Positions 26,034-33,313 of a stretch of DNA of 39,784 nucleotides are shown piece after piece (position 1 is the first letter of the stretch; every line of letters starts with the position of its first letter). Under the pieces are notes generated by a model. It did no database searches. It saw nothing but the letters and a program-made list of their open reading frames with translations, and had not been told where the DNA came from. The stretch comes from Desulfosporosinus sp. OT (GTDB lineage: Bacteria > Bacillota > Desulfitobacteriia > Desulfitobacteriales > Desulfitobacteriaceae): positions 1-39,784 of the forward strand of contig NZ_AGAF01000095.1 in assembly GCF_000224515.1 (NCBI RefSeq). Reading direction: 5' to 3'. A program made the position numbers and the translations under genes.

Positions 26034-26300
26034 ATGTTCAAATTTATCAAGAAATCACCTTTTGGTTTTATCCTTGGCGCTGCAGCAATAGTACTAGTAG
26101 TATCACCAGAAGCAAGAGAAGGCGCCCGTAAGGCAATAGTCAAAGGCACGACCGTTGTGTTAAACTTTGTTGATCAAGTTAAAGGTTCGTCTTTATTGTC
26201 CTCTCAAAATTCACCTGAATTATTAAGCGCTCCTGCTGAACAGGTAACTGACCAAGTGACAGAATCAAAAGTACCTAGCGACGAAAATACTAACGACTAG
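26034..26300 (+). CDS. DUF5132-like small membrane protein
   Basis: This protein of about 88 residues starts MFKFIKKSPFG, with hydrophobic residues 10-22 (FILGAAAIVLVVS), then EAREGARKAIVKGTTVVLNF and a polar tail. I chose ATG 26034, eight bases after GAGGAG, over GTG 26025. It is divergent to the large ATPase gene across a 237-base region and is followed by a terminator, so it is monocistronic. A TATAAT at 25991-25996 may be its -10 box, but no good -35 is seen. Role unknown; probably an accessory to the neighbouring ATPases. Confidence 0.68.
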   Translation: MFKFIKKSPFGFILGAAAIVLVVSPEAREGARKAIVKGTTVVLNFVDQVKGSSLLSSQNSPELLSAPAEQVTDQVTESKVPSDENTND

Positions 26301-26365
26301 GGACTTTGGTTCATCTTGAATTTTTTACTTCGCAGCCCATTTTCAATACCTATTATAAATAACTA

Positions 26366-26400
26366 AGAGCCTTCCAACATGAAAAGTGTTAGAAGGCTCT
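26366..26400 (+). terminator. Hairpin terminator
   Basis: AGAGCCTTC (26366-26374) pairs exactly with GAAGGCTCT (26392-26400), with an inner ACA/TGT. A short ATTTAAT follows. Confidence 0.7.
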
Positions 26401-26450
26401 ATTTAATGCCCAGCAATTTACAGTTTATTAGCTCAGTCTTTGAACAAAAT

Positions 26451-26475
26451 AAAATCACCTTATTTAAGTGATTTT
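26451..26475 (+). promoter_or_regulatory. Small palindrome next to the ytaF ribosome site
   Basis: AAAATCAC (26451-26458) and GTGATTTT (26468-26475) are perfect inverted arms, ending one base before TGGAGG of the next gene. It could be an operator or a hairpin limiting ribosome access. No known box was matched. Confidence 0.35.
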
Positions 26476-26488
26476 TGGAGGCAAAAAA

Positions 26489-27103
26489 ATGCATAATTTA
26501 TTAGGAATTTCTATATCAATCGGAATTATTTCCAATTTAGATAACTTAGGTATAGGAATAAGTTATGGTTTACAAAAAATCCGTATTCCTTTTTTCTCAA
26601 ATTTACTGATTGCTATTATGTCAATAATGGCAACATCCTTTGCTATGTCAATGGGAACATTTTTAAACAAGGTATTTCCGTTTGCAAATTTAGTAGGCGC
26701 GTTATTATTAATAGTCATTGGGTTATGGATTTCTTTCGGTAGAATCTTACAGAAAAATCTATTTCCGATGATTTATAAACGATCTAAAGTTGTTCAATTA
26801 CTTATCGATATAATTAATAATCCTGCAAAAGCGGATCGTAATGCTAATGGGATTATTAGTATTAATGAGGCAGCAATCATAGGTGTATCTCTTTCTTTAA
26901 ACTGCTTTGTTACCGGTTTAGGAGCAGGTCTGAGTGGGCTTTCATTAATTCCAGTAATATTTTCAGTTTTTTTCTTTAGTTTAATAACAATAACTATTGG
27001 CTACGACCTGGGTATTAGAGCAAACTTTCTCCATTTTGGGCATCATTCCGAACTTATTTCTGGTGTCTTACTAGTTGCGATAGGTATTCGTAACCTCATT
27101 TAA
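26489..27103 (+). CDS. ytaF: YtaF-like sporulation membrane protein (MntP-related fold)
   Basis: A protein of about 204 residues with six predicted transmembrane helices in two repeats. The N-terminal NLDNLGIGISYGL motif holds the conserved Asp, and a hydrophilic central loop carries DRNANGIISINEA. The C-terminal half repeats the pattern (SLSLNCFVTGLGAGLSGLS). This matches YtaF, a sporulation-associated relative of the manganese exporter MntP. ATG 26489 follows GGAGG by seven bases; an upstream in-frame GTG (26468) falls inside a palindrome and lacks a ribosome site. It supports a spore-forming host. Ion transport by YtaF itself is not established. Confidence 0.8.
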   Translation: MHNLLGISISIGIISNLDNLGIGISYGLQKIRIPFFSNLLIAIMSIMATSFAMSMGTFLNKVFPFANLVGALLLIVIGLWISFGRILQKNLFPMIYKRSKVVQLLIDIINNPAKADRNANGIISINEAAIIGVSLSLNCFVTGLGAGLSGLSLIPVIFSVFFFSLITITIGYDLGIRANFLHFGHHSELISGVLLVAIGIRNLI

Positions 27104-27120
27104 TTCTTAACAAAAAAGAA

Positions 27121-27157
27121 AGACTTTTGACATACCCTAAAGGCATGTTAAAAGTCT
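27121..27157 (-). terminator. Terminator of ribB (also usable by ytaF)
   Basis: AGACTTTTGACAT (27121-27133) pairs with ATGTTAAAAGTCT (27145-27157) with one G-T pair. On the minus strand it is followed by TTTCTTTTTTG, a good T-run for ribB. Confidence 0.8.
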
Positions 27158-27170
27158 CCCGAACCTCATT

Positions 27171-27812
27171 CTATTCTCTCATTTTTCGATAACTAATTAT
27201 ATCGTCAACCGTAACCACGGTCATATCATTTTTTTCGGCAAAGCTTGCTATCTCTGGCAGACGCGCCATTGTACCATCAGGATTTGTGAGTTCACATAAT
27301 ACTCCATAAGGCTTAAGTCCAGCAAGCTTCATTAGATCAACATTCGCTTCAGTATGCCCTGGACGTTCTAATACACCTAATGGTTTGGCCCTTAAAGGAA
27401 AAACATGCCCTGGGCGTCGGAGATCATCCGGACGCGCATGATCTGCAATCGCCGCTTTCACCGTTGCGACTCGGTCAGCAGCAGACACACCTGTAGTGAC
27501 GCCGCTCGCAGCTTCGATCGATACTGTGAATGGCGTTTGATAACTGCTCGTGTTGTTTTCCACCATCATAGGCAGTTCTAAGGCTTTGACCTTTTCCCCC
27601 GTCAAACACAAACAGACGATACCACTGCCTTCGCGGATTAACATCGCCATTTGCTCATTAGTTAAAGACTCCGCAGCAAAGAAAATATCTCCTTCATTTT
27701 CCCTTTGTTCATCATCGGTAACTAAGACTCCTAAGCCACGACGCAAGGCGTCAAGAGCCCTCTCCACTCTCTCAACAGAATTTCCGAACCGAGTTAATAA
27801 TGTTTGATTCAA
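27171..27812 (-). CDS. ribB: 3,4-dihydroxy-2-butanone 4-phosphate synthase
   Basis: This 213-residue enzyme converts ribulose 5-phosphate to formate and 3,4-dihydroxy-2-butanone 4-phosphate in riboflavin synthesis. The acidic active-site loop [12 protein letters not shown] lies near 32-43. The core [12 protein letters not shown] follows near 105-116, then [10 protein letters not shown], and [14 protein letters not shown] near 153. The length matches stand-alone RibB; no GTP cyclohydrolase II domain is fused. An FMN riboswitch lies about 125 bases upstream, so flavin represses it. The gene stands alone, with no other rib genes in view. Confidence 0.93.
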   Translation of the reverse strand: MNQTLLTRFGNSVERVERALDALRRGLGVLVTDDEQRENEGDIFFAAESLTNEQMAMLIREGSGIVCLCLTGEKVKALELPMMVENNTSSYQTPFTVSIEAASGVTTGVSAADRVATVKAAIADHARPDDLRRPGHVFPLRAKPLGVLERPGHTEANVDLMKLAGLKPYGVLCELTNPDGTMARLPEIASFAEKNDMTVVTVDDIISYRKMRE

Positions 27813-27935
27813 AGTAATACGCCTCCTATTAATATAGTCGACTTACTAGAATCAGGGCACAGAGACAGACAGTAAGCAAAACCAAATAAACCTCATCTCA
27901 GATTCTGATGTAAATTAGATTATGCTGACTACCTT

Positions 27936-28080
27936 ATCCTCTTTCATCCGGACTATACCGTCGGCTCTGGATTTAAACCAGATCTGCTGACCTCCTTTTT
28001 AAACAAAAGGAGCGCTCGCGGGCTCCCCAGAATCATCTGGGATACCGCCGGTGGGGACTTGCACCCCGCCCTGAGAATAA
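27936..28080 (-). ncRNA. FMN riboswitch (RFN element) controlling ribB
   Basis: On the minus strand the conserved blocks appear in order: CTCAGGGCGGGGTGCAAGTC, CCCACCGGCGGTA, GAGCCCGCGAGCG, GGTCAGCAGATCTGGT, CCAGAGCCGACGGTATAGTC and CGGATGAAAGAGGA. Binding of FMN lowers expression of the downstream ribB. The junction-loop helices can be paired by eye (for example CAGATCTGG/CCAG). Confidence 0.95.
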
Positions 28081-28149
28081 GTCAATCTTATTATACCGCT
28101 ATTTTCTATTTACTGTAAAGTAAACCTTCCCCACTAAATCGTTTCGGCC

Positions 28150-28260
28150 TACTCACCTTTGACATACTCACCTTCGACATACTCACCTTTGACATACTCA
28201 CCTTCGACATACTCACCTTCGACATACTCACCTTCGACATACTCACCTTCGACATACTCA
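28150..28260. repeat. 15-bp tandem repeat, seven full copies plus six bases
   Basis: The unit TACTCACCTTCGACA starts at 28150 and repeats every 15 bases to 28254; copies 1 and 3 have TTTGACA instead of TTCGACA. A partial TACTCA follows. It lies between the last gene of the phosphonate locus and the FMN riboswitch. Because the unit is a multiple of three it stays open in several frames (minus strand: repeated Met-Ser-Lys-Val-Ser), but no ribosome site supports translation. Confidence 0.95.
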
Positions 28261-28272
28261 AATTACTCAAAA

Positions 28273-29100
28273 CTAAGCCCTAAATTTATCTCTGAGACAT
28301 TGAGGAAGGTATTCGAACGCTTCCTCCCATATCAATGGCGAACGGAAAGCAGCTACCAATAACTTACCACAGGGTGATCCATTATCGTCTTTTCTGCGGA
28401 TAAGAACCCCTCCCCCCCGTTGTTCCAAAAAGATTCTAGCAGCAGCAACATCCCATTCATGGACATTTGATGAAATAAATAGATCATATTCCCCGTTGGC
28501 AACCTTACACAACTCAAGAGACGCACAACCTAAATATCGATAGGCCTGGGCCCTGGCCAACATTCCCAATATATCCATACCCATACCAGCGAATTCCCTC
28601 ATAGTTCTCAAACTGATGCCAACAACCGCTTTGTTCAGCCCCTCGTTTTGATCGGGCAAACTATCCAAGCGAGCCCCATTCATTATTGCCCCTTCTCCTT
28701 GCCCAGCACTAAACATAACACCATTGGCAACATCATACACTAAGCCAAAAATCGGGGTCTCACCCTTGTACAAGGCAAGGGAAATGGCGTAATCCTTACC
28801 AAAGCGGTAATAATTAATGGTCCCGTCAATAGGATCAATAACCCACGTATAACCGCCAAGATTCGAACTAACCCATGTCTGACATTCCTCAGCTAGTATT
28901 CCATGCCCTGGGTACTTTCCTAGAATAGCCTTTACCAATAATTTTTCAATTAGTAAATCATGCTCCGTAACCAGGTCCATCTGGGATGTTTTTTCCCTTA
29001 CGGTAATTACAGAGTGTTGACGTTCTAGTCTTAATTTAGACCCGGCAGAATGCGTTAAGTCCTTAGCAAATTCATACATTTCTCTTTCTTCATCATTCAT
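28273..29100 (-). CDS. Inositol monophosphatase family phosphatase in the phosphonate locus
   Basis: This 275-residue Mg2+-dependent phosphatase of the IMPase/FBPase/CysQ superfamily shows GILAEECQ (metal-ligand Glu), WVIDPIDGTINY near 90-102 (the DPxDGTxN signature) and EWDVAAARIFLEQRGG near 217. Length and motifs are intact. It is the last gene of the minus-strand phosphonate operon, 36 bases after phnM2. IMPase-like proteins cleave sugar or nucleotide phosphates; here one could plausibly dephosphorylate a ribose bisphosphate from the C-P lyase pathway, but that is inference. A general housekeeping role is the alternative. Confidence 0.82.
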   Translation of the reverse strand: MNDEEREMYEFAKDLTHSAGSKLRLERQHSVITVREKTSQMDLVTEHDLLIEKLLVKAILGKYPGHGILAEECQTWVSSNLGGYTWVIDPIDGTINYYRFGKDYAISLALYKGETPIFGLVYDVANGVMFSAGQGEGAIMNGARLDSLPDQNEGLNKAVVGISLRTMREFAGMGMDILGMLARAQAYRYLGCASLELCKVANGEYDLFISSNVHEWDVAAARIFLEQRGGGVLIRRKDDNGSPCGKLLVAAFRSPLIWEEAFEYLPQCLRDKFRA

Positions 29101-29136
29101 AATATCGTAACCCTCTCTTGCCGGGAATGTTATTGA

Positions 29137-30303
29137 TCATCTACCGAACGTCCATTTACCCGCTACCATAGCCTTTTCTACTATGGGGAGATCTCCGGGA
29201 TTATGGCGAACAAGTATTAGATCTGCTTCCTTGCCTTCCTCTAATGATCCAAGTCTTCCCGCTAAACCAGTTGCCATAGCAGGATAGAGTGAAGCATAAA
29301 AAGTTGCTTCATGAAGACTCAAACCTTCTTCAACAAGAATAAATATTGAGGCCAAAAGCGCAAAACAATAATAATCTGAACAGATAATATTAGCCAGTCC
29401 ATTTCTAATAGCAAAACGTGCTGAGAGATTATCAGCATGAGATTTATTTCGCAAGAGGTTCGGAGCGCCCACAACCGAAAATAGGTTATTATCTATTGCG
29501 TACTTTGCTGTGGTTTCATTTAGGGGAAATTCGCTGATCGTCGATCCTTTAAGGCGATAATTTTCTACTCTCAGCGGAGTGTCATCATCATGAGAGGCAA
29601 ATGGAATATTATATTTAGCCACTAACTCCATGAGTTTTTCAGTTACCTCTGAATTATTATCCTCAGACATTTCCCATTGTGCTTGAGTATAAGATTCCAG
29701 TTCTTCGCCTGAAAAGCTACTGTTTTTCTCCACGTAATTTTTGTAATCGAGGTATGATTTAAACCTTGTGTAACGAGGTGAGTGATCCATTACTGAAAAA
29801 AGGTCCACCATTCCTTCGTCGAAAATATTGCTAAGGATATCTAAGCCAGCTTTATTATTCAATTCACAGCGTACATGGATAAAATGCCGCAGCGCGGAAT
29901 TAATGTTCGTGCGAAATCGAGCTATTTCCCGTACAATCTCATTTCCCATTTCATTTGATCTCAGTCCCGGTTCACCCGCAAAGGATACCGGATGAAAGAC
30001 TGTCGTTATACCAGCCGCTAAGAACTGCGTCTGCACAGAATGTAGAGCAAGATTTAACGGGAAAAATACTTTTCTCCTCGGTTGAATGGCATGCTCAAGC
30101 ATATCGCAATGGAAGTCTACAAGGCCAGGCATAATATAACAACCATTGGCATCGATTATTTCACAATCCCGACGATCAGTTTGAACCAGTATTGGATCAG
30201 CATCTTCAATGATATGGCTAATTTTATTAGCCATAACAATTATTGAGCCTTCAATAACACCACCGGGAATTGCGATTTTGCCCTTCTGGATTATTGTTCT
30301 CAT
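29137..30303 (-). CDS. phnM: PhnM-like ribose-1-phosphonate 5-triphosphate diphosphatase, second copy
   Basis: This 388-residue amidohydrolase-superfamily enzyme is known in the C-P lyase pathway for releasing pyrophosphate from alpha-D-ribosyl 1-phosphonate 5-triphosphate. Metal-binding signatures: MPGLVDFHCDMLEHAIQPR near 57-75, FASHDDDT near 240, APNLLRNKSHADN near 285 and CSDYYCFALL. It is a clear paralogue of the PhnM at 33307 but well diverged, so it is not a recent copy. GAGGGG precedes the ATG. It follows the PHP-enzyme gene by 14 bases. Substrate division between the two PhnM proteins is unknown. Confidence 0.88.
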   Translation of the reverse strand: MRTIIQKGKIAIPGGVIEGSIIVMANKISHIIEDADPILVQTDRRDCEIIDANGCYIMPGLVDFHCDMLEHAIQPRRKVFFPLNLALHSVQTQFLAAGITTVFHPVSFAGEPGLRSNEMGNEIVREIARFRTNINSALRHFIHVRCELNNKAGLDILSNIFDEGMVDLFSVMDHSPRYTRFKSYLDYKNYVEKNSSFSGEELESYTQAQWEMSEDNNSEVTEKLMELVAKYNIPFASHDDDTPLRVENYRLKGSTISEFPLNETTAKYAIDNNLFSVVGAPNLLRNKSHADNLSARFAIRNGLANIICSDYYCFALLASIFILVEEGLSLHEATFYASLYPAMATGLAGRLGSLEEGKEADLILVRHNPGDLPIVEKAMVAGKWTFGR

Positions 30304-30317
30304 AATTTACTACCCCT

Positions 30318-31181
30318 CTAACGAATGTTTTTATCCTGTATCCTCCTTTTTCTGGCTAACAATTCATTAATACAATCTTGAGCCAAATCCAGACATCCTA
30401 GTTCAACTGGCTTCTCCGCATAAAAGCCATGAAAATCCGAACCTCCAGTCATGATCAAATTATGTTTTTGGGCATAGTACTTGGACATTTGCCGATCCTC
30501 CTCCGTATGACTGGGATGAAATACTTCAATTCCTTCCAGCCCTAACTCCACCCATTCATCAATCGCTTCAAAATTACCGAGCTGGCCCGGATGGGCAAGA
30601 ACGGCGATCCCACCTGCTTCTCGGACTGCCCCAATCGCCTCTTGAGCATCAATATAGTCTAGCTGAATATAAGCGATTCCTTGAGCTTCAGAACTACCAC
30701 CTCTTCGAAAAAGCTTTTTGTAAAGATTACAATAAATGCTCTCACAATAACCTTTGTCCAGCAAAGCATGCATAATATGTTGTTTATAAACACCCGTTCC
30801 CCCTTCATACTTTCGTACATCCTCCCAGGAAATATCATACCCCGCTGCAATTACCTTGTTTACCATCTCGTAGGATGCTTGGTTTCGATTTTGCACAAGA
30901 GAGGTGCAAAGCAAATCCAGGGAGGGATGCCCGGGTTCAATGAACAAACCGAGTATATGTGCCCGTTTATTTCTCTGATAATCATAGGCAGATATTTCGA
31001 TCCCTGGCACAATTTCAACCCCAATTTCCTGACCAAGGGTTATCGCCTCTGTTAATCCTTTCGTGGTATCATGATCCGTTATAGCCAGGTGGGTGATTCC
31101 CTTCTCCTTAGCCAGCCGAATAACCTCACTGGCACTCAAGAAATTATCTGAGATGTTTGTGTGTACGTGTAAATCAATCAT
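30318..31181 (-). CDS. PHP-domain phosphoesterase, PhnPP-like cyclic phosphate hydrolase candidate
   Basis: 287 residues, PHP superfamily: IDLHVHTNISD at 2-12, ITDHDTTKG near 34, PGIEISAYD near 59, VLAHPGQLG near 194 and TGGSDFHG near 246 supply the metal ligands. In Eggerthella lenta a PHP enzyme of a phn operon (PhnPP) hydrolyses both ester bonds of 5-phosphoribosyl 1,2-cyclic phosphate. This gene's place between phnM2 and the GNAT gene, in a locus without visible phnP or phnN, makes the same role likely. Assignment rests on context plus family. The start ATG overlaps the GNAT stop codon (ATGA), indicating translational coupling. Confidence 0.78.
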   Translation of the reverse strand: MIDLHVHTNISDNFLSASEVIRLAKEKGITHLAITDHDTTKGLTEAITLGQEIGVEIVPGIEISAYDYQRNKRAHILGLFIEPGHPSLDLLCTSLVQNRNQASYEMVNKVIAAGYDISWEDVRKYEGGTGVYKQHIMHALLDKGYCESIYCNLYKKLFRRGGSSEAQGIAYIQLDYIDAQEAIGAVREAGGIAVLAHPGQLGNFEAIDEWVELGLEGIEVFHPSHTEEDRQMSKYYAQKHNLIMTGGSDFHGFYAEKPVELGCLDLAQDCINELLARKRRIQDKNIR

Positions 31182-31618
31182 TTATTACCTACCTCTATCA
31201 TGAAACTTATTCCATGTTGCTGGAAACCCAGCTGCTCATAAAATTTGTGAGCCTCAATCCTTTTTTTATTACTGGAAAGCATAAGTTTATAGCAATTTTC
31301 CTCCTGAGCCTTTCCCATGACAAATTGCATCAATTTACTTCCCATGCCGCGTCCTCTGTAATCCTGACTTACAATCATGCTTTCTGCGACTGCAAGTTTT
31401 GCACCTTGATGGCCTAAATTATCTATTATGATAAGGCTGCAAGTTCCGACAATACGCTTGTCATCTTCCACAACAAAAACTTTATAATAGGGATATTCCA
31501 TCATTTTACACCATACTGCCCCCGCCTCATCGCTATCTATGCCGTCTTCTCCATCCATAGCTTTTAGTAGCTCAATAACACTTGGCAGATCAGTTTCTAT
31601 TGCTTCTCTGATTAACAT
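31178..31618 (-). CDS. GNAT-family N-acetyltransferase (PhnO-like position)
   Basis: A protein of about 146 residues with the acetyl-CoA-binding motif A (VSQDYRGRGMGSKLM, the R/QxxGxG/A loop) near 95-110 and a terminal EQLGFQQHGISF. GNAT enzymes in phosphonate operons, such as PhnO, acetylate aminoalkylphosphonates, so that is the likely but unproven role. ATG 31618 (AAAGAG nine bases upstream) is preferred over TTG 31627. The bases just upstream, CGAAAGAGTTGATATGTATG, nearly repeat the junction of phnM1 and the 2H gene at about 33.3 kb, a duplication scar. Confidence 0.82.
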   Translation of the reverse strand: MLIREAIETDLPSVIELLKAMDGEDGIDSDEAGAVWCKMMEYPYYKVFVVEDDKRIVGTCSLIIIDNLGHQGAKLAVAESMIVSQDYRGRGMGSKLMQFVMGKAQEENCYKLMLSSNKKRIEAHKFYEQLGFQQHGISFMIEVGNK

Positions 31619-31638
31619 ACATATCAACTCTTTCGTGT

Positions 31639-32478
31639 CTAATAGGAAAATCTTCTTCCAAATCTCATAGAACCCGACTCTAATACGATGGCAAAAGCTA
31701 AAATGAAATAGGTAATCAGCCCTACTTCTCTCAAGTCAAAAGAAACCAGCCCACTTGTCCCCGCCGTAACTAGGGCAATGGCGTTGGCGAAGTTTATCTC
31801 AAGCCTCAAGCAAGTCCAATTACACAAATTGCTAACATAAGAAGGGATAACCGCTCGAAAAACAATTTGCCACCAATTAGCGCCAGTGGCCATTAAAGCT
31901 TCAATAACACTCCGGTCTAAGCACTCAAAAGACTCAGAAAAAGCTTTTGTCAGATAGCTAAGCGAATGAAGCGTCATACCAACAACGACTGCAGCACTAC
32001 CAAACCCTGCCACCGCAGCAATCATTATAACCCATATTATTGTAGGTACTGTTCGAACAACCATAACCAATCCCTTGATAATATTGACCACTTGTTTGGG
32101 GGCCAAATTTCGGGAGGCCAGCAGTCCCAAAAATAAAGCAAGGATTCCACCAAGCAGCGTGGGTATTAATCCGAACCCCAAAGTTAACACGATTTCCTGG
32201 AAAGCGTCCCCTAAAGTAAATCCATTAGCATAGGATTGGAGAATTATCGTCTGAAAATCACAATTAAGGAAAAGATATATGGTTACTACTATGGTAATTA
32301 ACAACATTAACCGCCTAGCGACAGTCATCTTATTGCGGGAATTGACAGCAACAAATTCAAGCTCATCTTTAGATAGAGCCACTCCTGCCAAGGCGCTGGG
32401 TTCCCCTTCTCCTGAAGCACTTAATTGTTTGGAGATTATTAGTGACTCTTCTATTATCAGTTTACTAAATTGATTCAC
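31639..32478 (-). CDS. Second PhnE2-like phosphonate ABC permease, shortened and diverged
   Basis: A protein of about 279 residues, paralogous to the PhnE at 34579: SYLTKAFSESFECLDRSVIE then ALMATGANWWQIVFRAVIPS holds the EAA cytoplasmic loop that contacts the ATPase. Compared with its partner it has lost about 16 residues before FTLGDAF and about 10 in the loop before FDLREVG, removing most of the GGIGFDLFMAGN segment. GTG 32478, preceded by AAAGGTGA, is the likely start; the first 45 residues are unlike the partner. It may be a working alternative permease or a decaying duplicate. No extra phnC or phnD accompanies it. Confidence 0.78.
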   Translation of the reverse strand: MNQFSKLIIEESLIISKQLSASGEGEPSALAGVALSKDELEFVAVNSRNKMTVARRLMLLITIVVTIYLFLNCDFQTIILQSYANGFTLGDAFQEIVLTLGFGLIPTLLGGILALFLGLLASRNLAPKQVVNIIKGLVMVVRTVPTIIWVIMIAAVAGFGSAAVVVGMTLHSLSYLTKAFSESFECLDRSVIEALMATGANWWQIVFRAVIPSYVSNLCNWTCLRLEINFANAIALVTAGTSGLVSFDLREVGLITYFILAFAIVLESGSMRFGRRFSY

Positions 32479-32512
32479 GAAATCACCTTTCAAGCTTAAA
32501 TCGTCAAGAAGG

Positions 32513-33313
32513 CTAGAACCTATATACAGGCCAATGGTCCCGACGGTAGAATTCGGAAAAATTATCGAATTTTCTCACCTCTGCCCGTTCTAAAATGAAG
32601 GGCAAAGGGTTCGCGAATGATCTTCTGTTTATATCTGCGACAGCACCAGCAAGTTTTTTACTCTCTTTTTTGAATAATTTTTCTTCGAGGTAAAATAAAG
32701 TTATATGTCCTCGGAAATTACGTTTTCTCTCAACGCCTAACTGCTTTAACACTGCATCTGTATACAGATTATTTCTAAAATCTTGTAGGCGTTGATAATC
32801 ATCTTCTGTTACCGGAGAAACAATGGCAGCTATTACTCCTTGAGGGAAAATAGAAAGCCCTTTGACTTCATAATTTAAAGCTCTAGACTTCGTAGTTGGT
32901 GATACCTGGTTTAAAGCAAGCAGAAATTCTTCTTCACGTGAGTTCATAATCCTCGTGGCAAAAACATCTCCTGATATCAGCCTCCCAATCGTCATATGTA
33001 GAGCAAGCGTTGGTGCCCAAACAGTCCCTGGTAAAAGAATATTCCAAAACAATTCTTCTCTGAGATCGCTTAGCAGCCCATAGAAATCGACGTTTTCACT
33101 GTCATCAAAAAAGGTTGGGGTAATTAAAGTATAGCCTGAATACGGAACGGGTTCCCACAACCCATCGCTAGACTCTTGAAATTTGCCGAGAGTCTTAAGT
33201 TGTGTAGCAGATTCTTCGATAGTTTCCTCTTTGAGCACATTTTCAACATATTTGAGATACTCTTCATAATTCATTTCCTTACTTACATTCTCTAGGTCCT
33301 GTCTAATCAACAT
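32513..33313 (-). CDS. 2H phosphoesterase superfamily protein in the phosphonate locus
   Basis: This 266-residue cytoplasmic protein has two HxT signatures about 90 residues apart: ALHMTIG near 104-110 and GHITLFYL near 202-209. These define the 2H (2'-5' RNA ligase/cyclic phosphodiesterase) superfamily. Such enzymes open cyclic phosphodiesters. The C-P lyase pathway makes 5-phosphoribosyl 1,2-cyclic phosphate, so ring opening of that compound is a reasonable guess; proteins of this superfamily (DUF1045 type) are known in other phn operons. Its ATG lies inside the end of phnM1 (7-base overlap), so it is cotranscribed. Confidence 0.75.
   Translation of the reverse strand: MLIRQDLENVSKEMNYEEYLKYVENVLKEETIEESATQLKTLGKFQESSDGLWEPVPYSGYTLITPTFFDDSENVDFYGLLSDLREELFWNILLPGTVWAPTLALHMTIGRLISGDVFATRIMNSREEEFLLALNQVSPTTKSRALNYEVKGLSIFPQGVIAAIVSPVTEDDYQRLQDFRNNLYTDAVLKQLGVERKRNFRGHITLFYLEEKLFKKESKKLAGAVADINRRSFANPLPFILERAEVRKFDNFSEFYRRDHWPVYRF

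Noticed and set aside
8205-26300. Magnetosome gene island
   Set aside because: No mam/mms proteins (MamA, MamB, MamK, MamE types) are present; only a loose likeness of glycine-rich tails was seen.
28150-28260. CRISPR-like array
   Set aside because: The units are contiguous 15-mers with no unique spacers, and no cas genes are present.
28159-28362. Open frame reading repeated Thr-Tyr-Ser-Pro-Ser across the tandem repeat
   Set aside because: It has no ribosome site, exists only because the 15-bp unit is a multiple of three, and overlaps the end of the IMPase-family gene in antisense.
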